Positions 4,265-6,305 of a DNA stretch of 6,305 nucleotides are shown here, piece after piece. The notes under the pieces are model-generated. The model saw only the letters and a program-made list of their open reading frames with translations, made no database searches and was not told where the DNA came from. Positions within the stretch are counted from its first letter, which is position 1. Every line of letters begins with the position of its first letter. The position numbers and the translations under genes are program-made. This DNA is from Bacillota bacterium (GTDB lineage Bacteria; Bacillota_E; Sulfobacillia; Sulfobacillales; Sulfobacillaceae), in contig JAKAAL010000265.1 of the NCBI GenBank assembly GCA_021802375.1, positions 1-6,305 on the forward strand, read 5' to 3'.

Positions 4265-4475
4265 GGGAATCAACGCAACCAAAGCCACGCTGAAGGGGGG
4301 GTTAACGCAAAACTGAACATCTGGCGCTAGGGGGTAAGCGCAACGGATAACGATTTTTATGGGGAGGTAAACGCAACTCAACGGCAAAAGGAGCGATATT
4401 CGACGCAAGAGAACCTTTGGTACGGAGGGGGGTAAACGCAACAATATCTCTTTAGACAAAGGGGTAAACGCAAAA
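4265..4475 (+). repeat. Seven phased iterons, candidate replication origin
   Basis: The consensus is GGGGTAAACGCAAC. The CGCAA core occurs at 4274, 4306, 4339, 4372, 4404, 4437 and 4469, so the steps are 32, 33, 33, 32, 33 and 32 bp, close to three helical turns. The copies at 4306, 4339, 4372, 4437 and 4469 are good; those at 4274 (GGGAATCAACGCAACC) and 4404 (TTCGACGCAAGA) are degenerate but in register. All face the same way. Arrays of this kind are typical binding sites for plasmid replication initiators. It starts only 11 bp beyond the end of the rep-like gene, and A/T-rich patches lie between the copies (for example near 4348-4360 and 4474-4488). Confidence 0.85.
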
Positions 4476-4485
4476 GTTAATCAAA

Positions 4486-5385
4486 TTACTGACTTACTAC
4501 CGACCAAAAATTCACTACCGTGCCATCGCCTTTCATCGCCATCCAGGTACCCTGAGTCCACGCGTCTTCATCCAACAATAGGTAATTACGGGCTCCCGTC
4601 ATCTCGGCTTGGACCACCATGCCTCCGTAACTGCCGCCTAAAACCCCCTGGGTGCCTACGCCGGCCGGAATGGCATACACAATCCACGGTTCGCGGGCAT
4701 ACCGGGTCTGCCACTGCCGCGATACCAAATACGTGCGCATAGCCCGGATTTTCTTCTGGAACTTGCTGTCCCGGCCGCTTCGCTCATATTCGATCAATAA
4801 CGGCTGCGCATTGCCCAGCACAATCAACGCATCGGGATCGACCCGTTGCCACTCATGCGTGGCGGAGTTGGCCACAAATCTTTGCCCAGCCTCCCGAGCG
4901 CCTTCCCAATCCAGAACGGGCTTGCCCATGGCTTTGGCGGTTTCGCAAAGAGCGATACAGACGTCATTCCGGCCCAGTTCGTGTAGGACGGACAAGCGCT
5001 GGCTGCCGGTTTCGCTTTTCGGCGTCCAATCTTCCGTCCAGTCTCGGGCCAGAGGATGGTCTAACCGTTTGAGTACGGCAAATCCGCGTTCCGATAAGGC
5101 ATACACCAATGCGCGACCTCCTACGGTTTCGTCCGGCAATATCCCGCGATCGACCAATCCCCACTGATACAACCGTTTTAATTGATATTCGATGGTCCGC
5201 AACGGTGTTTCCCAAAACCGGGTGGCTTGGGCTGTAGTCATAAAATTGTAGCGCAGCAACGCTTCCAGCAACCGGATGTCCGGTTCACTCAAAGTGCTGC
5301 GGTGCGCCGTCAGTCCCATCATATCGTCCAAAGAGACCATGGGTGATCCTTGCCGTTGCCACCGAATCATGTCACTCTCTGCCAT
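4486..5385 (-). CDS. Replication-relaxation family protein (plasmid replication protein)
   Basis: The 299-residue protein fits the replication-relaxation family (Pfam PF13814) found on plasmids and integrative elements of Gram-positive bacteria, linked to plasmid replication. Residues 34-110 form a winged helix: SEPDIRLLEALLRYNFMTTA, QATRFWETPLRTIEYQLKRL, YQWGLVDRGI, and a wing (GGRALVYALSERGFAVL). A conserved HELGRNDV follows at 135-142. The second half resembles a PD-(D/E)XK nuclease-like fold: RVDPDALIVL (181-190) and LLIEYERSGRDSKFQKK (196-212). Whether it still cuts DNA cannot be judged. The ATG at 5385 follows GGGTGAGG at short distance. It lies 34 bp behind the ribbon-helix-helix gene (likely one transcript), and the iterons begin directly after its stop. 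A relaxase role is less likely: no HUH or tyrosine motif is seen. Confidence 0.8.
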   Translation of the reverse strand: MAESDMIRWQRQGSPMVSLDDMMGLTAHRSTLSEPDIRLLEALLRYNFMTTAQATRFWETPLRTIEYQLKRLYQWGLVDRGILPDETVGGRALVYALSERGFAVLKRLDHPLARDWTEDWTPKSETGSQRLSVLHELGRNDVCIALCETAKAMGKPVLDWEGAREAGQRFVANSATHEWQRVDPDALIVLGNAQPLLIEYERSGRDSKFQKKIRAMRTYLVSRQWQTRYAREPWIVYAIPAGVGTQGVLGGSYGGMVVQAEMTGARNYLLLDEDAWTQGTWMAMKGDGTVVNFWSVVSQ

Positions 5386-5419
5386 GTGCCCTCACCCTTC
5401 CTATAAAGTAAAGAAACTA

Positions 5420-5728
5420 TTAGTGATCCTCCAAGGCCCCAAACTGACGCAATCCGGCCAGAAACCCTCGCGCACCACCGGGACTCATGCCGCCGACCAG
5501 AGGCGCGTCATCAGTGACAGGCGGATCCTTCTCAAAATGGGCTGTTTCCGCTTCAATCGCCTCAACAAAGCGCCCTGCAATGGGATGTGCAGCCAGTTTA
5601 ACCCAGCCTCCCGGTAATAACGCCGCTTCAATGATGGCACGCAAAAGTTTGGCCCGCTGTCGGGGCGGAATGGTACGTAACAATTGTGCAATCGGTTCCT
5701 GATCATCCCAACGAATATCGGTACGCAT
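5420..5728 (-). CDS. Probable ribbon-helix-helix DNA-binding protein (ParR/CopG-like)
   Basis: The ATG at 5728-5726 lies nine bases behind AAGGAG. The 102-residue protein starts MRTDIRWDDQEPIAQLLRTI and continues PPRQRAKLLRAIIEAALLPG: a short strand, a helix, a PPRQR turn and a second helix. This order resembles the N-terminal ribbon-helix-helix of plasmid centromere-binding proteins of the ParR/StbB type, in which a strand lies in the major groove and a 'P-x-x-x-R' turn starts the second helix. The C-terminal part (about 45-102) is acidic and glycine-rich and is not recognised. The TTGGCGGTAA array directly upstream would be a fitting binding site. No ParM or ParA partner is visible. It may instead be a copy-number or operon regulator. 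The assignment rests on pattern, not on a database match. Confidence 0.55.
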   Translation of the reverse strand: MRTDIRWDDQEPIAQLLRTIPPRQRAKLLRAIIEAALLPGGWVKLAAHPIAGRFVEAIEAETAHFEKDPPVTDDAPLVGGMSPGGARGFLAGLRQFGALEDH

Positions 5729-6041
5729 AAGATTTCTCTCCTTTTGATTGCCCGTTAATTGTCCGGCGTCTTAGACACGATTGGCGGTAACTTTGGCGGT
5801 AAAGGAAAACGGCTATAGGAAAGAGATAACGAGGGATAAATGTCGAAATAGGCGGCAAGTTTGGCGGTAAAGGTCTCACTGTCAATGCAAAAACATGGGA
5901 TTACCGCCAAAGCTGCCGCAAAACGCACGGTAAAACCGATGTCATGTGTGGGAGGACGCCAAAAACGCTTACCGCCAAAGTTACCGCCAAAACGGGTGGT
6001 GTCACCCCACTGACCACAGTGTCTGCTTCTGGCGGGATCCG
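5729..6041. other. Gene-free regulatory stretch between the toxin and the ribbon-helix-helix gene
   Basis: No reading frame here has a believable start. The stretch holds the symmetric TTGGCGGTAA array (5781-5990), a minus-strand TTGACA at 5885-5880 next to its centre (without a good -10), and an A/T-rich patch (5814-5850). It must contain the promoter of the downstream operon. Confidence 0.6.
5781..5990. repeat. Symmetric array of TTGGCGGTAA boxes (four 22-bp double boxes)
   Basis: The 10-mer TTGGCGGTAA occurs exactly at 5781, 5793 and 5861 on the plus strand and at 5901, 5969 and 5981 on the minus strand. Steps are 12 and 68 bp on the left, 68 and 12 on the right, so the layout is a mirror image around 5885/5886. 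Degenerate boxes complete the pattern at 5849 (TAGGCGGCAA) and 5913 (CTGCCGCAAA). Each double box is two 10-mers with a 2-bp gap; the outer pair (5781-5802, 5969-5990) is a perfect 22-bp inverted repeat. The arms between double boxes are 46 bp on both sides and the centre is 30 bp. Likely a partition centromere or operator for the adjacent ribbon-helix-helix protein; a second origin is possible. Confidence 0.9.
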
Positions 6042-6290
6042 TCACAAACGGGACAGCACATGATCGTGCTCGCCCACCGCGTGCAACACAATGACATGCG
6101 GGGAATCATAGTACCAAACCACGCGCCATTGCGATCCGCATCGCAACTCATAGTACTGGGGATTGCGCTGCAGACGCAGAGTTTGACCGGGACGGTCAAA
6201 GCGTGCTAAAGCTCGCTGAATGATTTGCTGGGTATCATGGGACAACCGGGCATATTGCTTGCGAAAATGATTGCTCCAACGCACTTCCAT
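6042..6290 (-). CDS. RelE/ParE-superfamily toxin
   Basis: The 82-residue product begins MEVRWSNHFRKQYARLSHDT and has the order typical of RelE/ParE toxins: strand (VRWS), two helices (HFRKQYARLSHDTQQIIQRALARF), then a sheet with YYELRCGSQWRVVWYY (46-61) and VIVLHAVGEHDHVL (66-79). In this superfamily, ribosome-dependent RNases rely on basic residues in these strands, whereas ParE members poison gyrase; the sequence does not tell which. Length (80-100) fits. I chose ATG 6290, six to seven bases behind AAGGAGGT; the GTG at 6299 overlaps that box. No antitoxin follows downstream. One could lie upstream beyond the right edge. Confidence 0.75.
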   Translation of the reverse strand: MEVRWSNHFRKQYARLSHDTQQIIQRALARFDRPGQTLRLQRNPQYYELRCGSQWRVVWYYDSPHVIVLHAVGEHDHVLSRL

Positions 6291-6292
6291 GA

Positions 6293-6305
6293 TGGACACC
6301 TCCTT
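6293..6305 (-). promoter_or_regulatory. Ribosome binding site of the toxin gene
   Basis: AAGGAGGTG ends six bases before ATG 6290. A GTG that would lengthen the protein lies inside this box and is therefore unlikely to be used. Confidence 0.8.

Noticed and set aside
4166..4459. Open frame of 97 codons on the minus strand across the iterons
   Set aside because: It is made largely of the iterons read in one frame, has no ribosome binding site, and its sequence is repetitive leucine/proline/valine-rich. The repeats explain the openness.
4652..5167. 171-codon open frame on the plus strand
   Set aside because: It lies wholly antisense to the replication-relaxation gene, whose own frame matches a known family.
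5857..5885. Complete minus-strand promoter built on the TTGACA near the array centre
   Set aside because: The hexamer at the right distance reads AAACTT, a poor -10 element, and lies inside a repeat box; only the -35 half is convincing.
5781..5990. CRISPR array
   Set aside because: The repeats are only 10 bp, occur in both orientations and are mirror-symmetric; CRISPR repeats are longer, direct, and have unique spacers of constant length.

Overview
The window reads as part of a small plasmid or phage-plasmid from a bacterium, most likely a Gram-positive Bacillota host with moderately high GC. The reasons are strong AAGGAGG-type ribosome binding sites in front of almost every gene, Rho-independent terminators, a bacterial SSB, a replication-relaxation-type plasmid protein, two separate repeat arrays of plasmid type, and many very small genes. 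An acidophile or thermophile such as Sulfobacillus or Alicyclobacillus is only a guess. Every protein gene I can support lies on the minus strand, so the gene order below runs from high to low coordinates.

Replication/maintenance block (6290 to 4220). A RelE/ParE-like toxin gene, with no antitoxin visible, is followed by a gene-free stretch that holds a symmetric array of TTGGCGGTAA boxes around position 5885/5886. Next come a probable ribbon-helix-helix DNA-binding protein (5420-5728) and, 34 bp further on, a replication-relaxation family protein (4486-5385). Directly behind that gene are seven iterons (consensus GGGGTAAACGCAAC) at a strict 32-33 bp period (4265-4475), then an 11-bp inverted repeat (4221-4262). 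This is the best candidate for the replication origin.

Gap (3726-4220). About 500 bp carry no gene I can support firmly. The stretch holds a perfect GC-rich hairpin (3961-3979), a 12-bp palindrome (3850-3861) and an open frame without a good start that ends at 3789.

Accessory operon (3725 to 1822). In order: a DUF4258 protein, a small basic protein, a DUF1874/AcrIII-1-like protein (probable cyclic tetra-adenylate ring nuclease, an anti-CRISPR against type III CRISPR), a small membrane gene interrupted by an in-frame TAA, ssb, and an unknown acidic protein that ends at a strong terminator. The AcrIII-1-like gene is the most informative accessory gene. It suggests that the element meets type III CRISPR immunity.

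Small-protein tail (1659 to 1). Six small genes follow. Three are short membrane proteins (one runs off the left edge). Two strong terminators divide them. Between two of the genes lies a compact plus-strand unit, a consensus-like promoter at 700-728 with a hairpin terminator at 805-827. This predicts a small RNA of about 95 nt that may be antisense to the leader of the membrane-protein gene at 359-661.
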